From contig NZ_PJMB01000001.1 in the NCBI RefSeq assembly GCF_002892835.1, forward strand, positions 248,001 through 312,000: DNA of 64,000 nucleotides, in the 5' to 3' direction. The notes below the pieces were generated by a model. The model was not told the origin of the DNA. It searched no databases and saw nothing but the letters and a program-made list of their open reading frames with translations. A program made the position numbers and the translations under genes. Below are positions 63,879 through 64,000 of this stretch, in pieces (position 1 is the first letter of the stretch; the number at the start of each line of letters is the position of its first letter). Source of the DNA: Arthrobacter sp. AFG7.2 (GTDB taxonomy: Bacteria; Actinomycetota; Actinomycetes; Actinomycetales; Micrococcaceae).

Positions 63879-64000
63879 ATGGTGAGAAGAAAACCGATTG
63901 AACTGGCAGCCATTGCAACCGCGGCAGTCCCCGGACTGACCCCGACGGCTGTCAGCTCTGCCCCGGACGACCCCGCGGACTTCGACTCAGCCCTGCTCCT
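63879..64000 (+). CDS. N-terminus of a probable aminoglycoside-type phosphotransferase, cut by window end
   Basis: The frame is open for 40 codons to the window edge. It begins MVRRKPIELAAIATAAVPGL and continues with an acidic stretch DDPADFDSALLL. From memory of Micrococcaceae gene order upstream of nudC, it resembles the start of a macrolide/aminoglycoside phosphotransferase-like protein, but no kinase motif lies inside the window. A GTG one codon later is an alternative start. Divergent from nudC with 137 bp between. Confidence 0.5.
   Translation, partial: MVRRKPIELAAIATAAVPGLTPTAVSSAPDDPADFDSALL

Noticed and set aside
1..64000. CRISPR array, prophage, insertion sequence, integrated element or riboswitch
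   Set aside because: No regularly spaced repeats, transposase, integrase or phage genes, and no leader matching a riboswitch class I can recognise; composition is even throughout.

Overview
The window looks like chromosomal DNA of a high-GC actinobacterium of the family Micrococcaceae (Arthrobacter or Pseudarthrobacter type). Supporting signs are strong GC bias at third codon positions, many GTG and TTG starts, a WhiB1-type regulator, the MtrA-MtrB-LpqB cell-envelope regulator, a UvrD2 helicase with a four-cysteine cluster, a SigK/RskA pair and a giant NAD-dependent glutamate dehydrogenase. Gene order echoes Mycobacterium tuberculosis in two blocks: whiB1-pdtaS ... Rv3235-like-secA-hpf-comF-lpqB-mtrB-mtrA, and UPF0182-YlbL/DUF2342-uvrD2-nudC. 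I see no prophage, insertion sequence, plasmid function or CRISPR array. The region is densely coded, and no gene-free stretch exceeds about 300 bases.

Layout. 1-2.7 kb: a small membrane protein, whiB1 with an unusual leader (CRP/GlxR-like palindrome, hairpin, short reading frame), and the sensor kinase pdtaS. 2.7-7.5 kb: the 180-kDa-class glutamate dehydrogenase. 7.6-12.2 kb: a poorly characterised set, namely a CpaE-like P-loop ATPase with Arg instead of the Walker A Lys, a SAF/CpaB-like membrane protein, a BldC-like DNA-binding protein, a hypothetical protein, a LysM membrane protein and an Rv3235-family protein. 12.2-22.5 kb: secA, a YcaQ-like DNA glycosylase, hpf, comF and the coupled mtrA-mtrB-lpqB operon. 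22.7-29 kb: a tightly overlapping membrane/MoxR module (GPDPase-type membrane protein, DUF4129, DUF4350, MoxR, DUF58) followed by a DUF4166 gene. 29-30.5 kb: a MetE-fold protein coupled to chorismate mutase.

30.6-36.2 kb: a four-gene oligopeptide ABC importer with the two ATPases fused. 36.4-38.9 kb: mnmA and a cysteine desulfurase, the two sulfur-transfer steps of tRNA 2-thiouridine formation. 39-41.4 kb: a lipoprotein, a J-domain protein with a possible NERD-like C-terminus, and trmL. 41.5-43.1 kb: sigK and its anti-sigma factor behind a likely self-controlled promoter. 43.2-45.7 kb: etfB, etfA and a PIG-L deacetylase. 46-51 kb: envelope quality control and stress genes (HtrA protease, a large TPM-domain coiled-coil protein, PspA). 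51-53.4 kb: photolyase and an orphan cytochrome b. 53.5-53.8 kb: two initiator tRNA genes, each with its own terminator. 53.9-64 kb: UPF0182, a YlbL-type PDZ/S16 protease, a DUF2342 zincin, a YgjP-type metallopeptidase, uvrD2, nudC and the start of a possible phosphotransferase gene cut by the window edge.

Most of this is conserved core chromosome. The parts least explained by known biology are the CpaE/SAF/BldC-like set, the MoxR module without an evident hydrolase, the J-domain/NERD-like protein, the MetE-fold protein without zinc ligands, the TPM-PspA pair and the whiB1 leader. All functional calls come from reading motifs and gene order; no database search was run.
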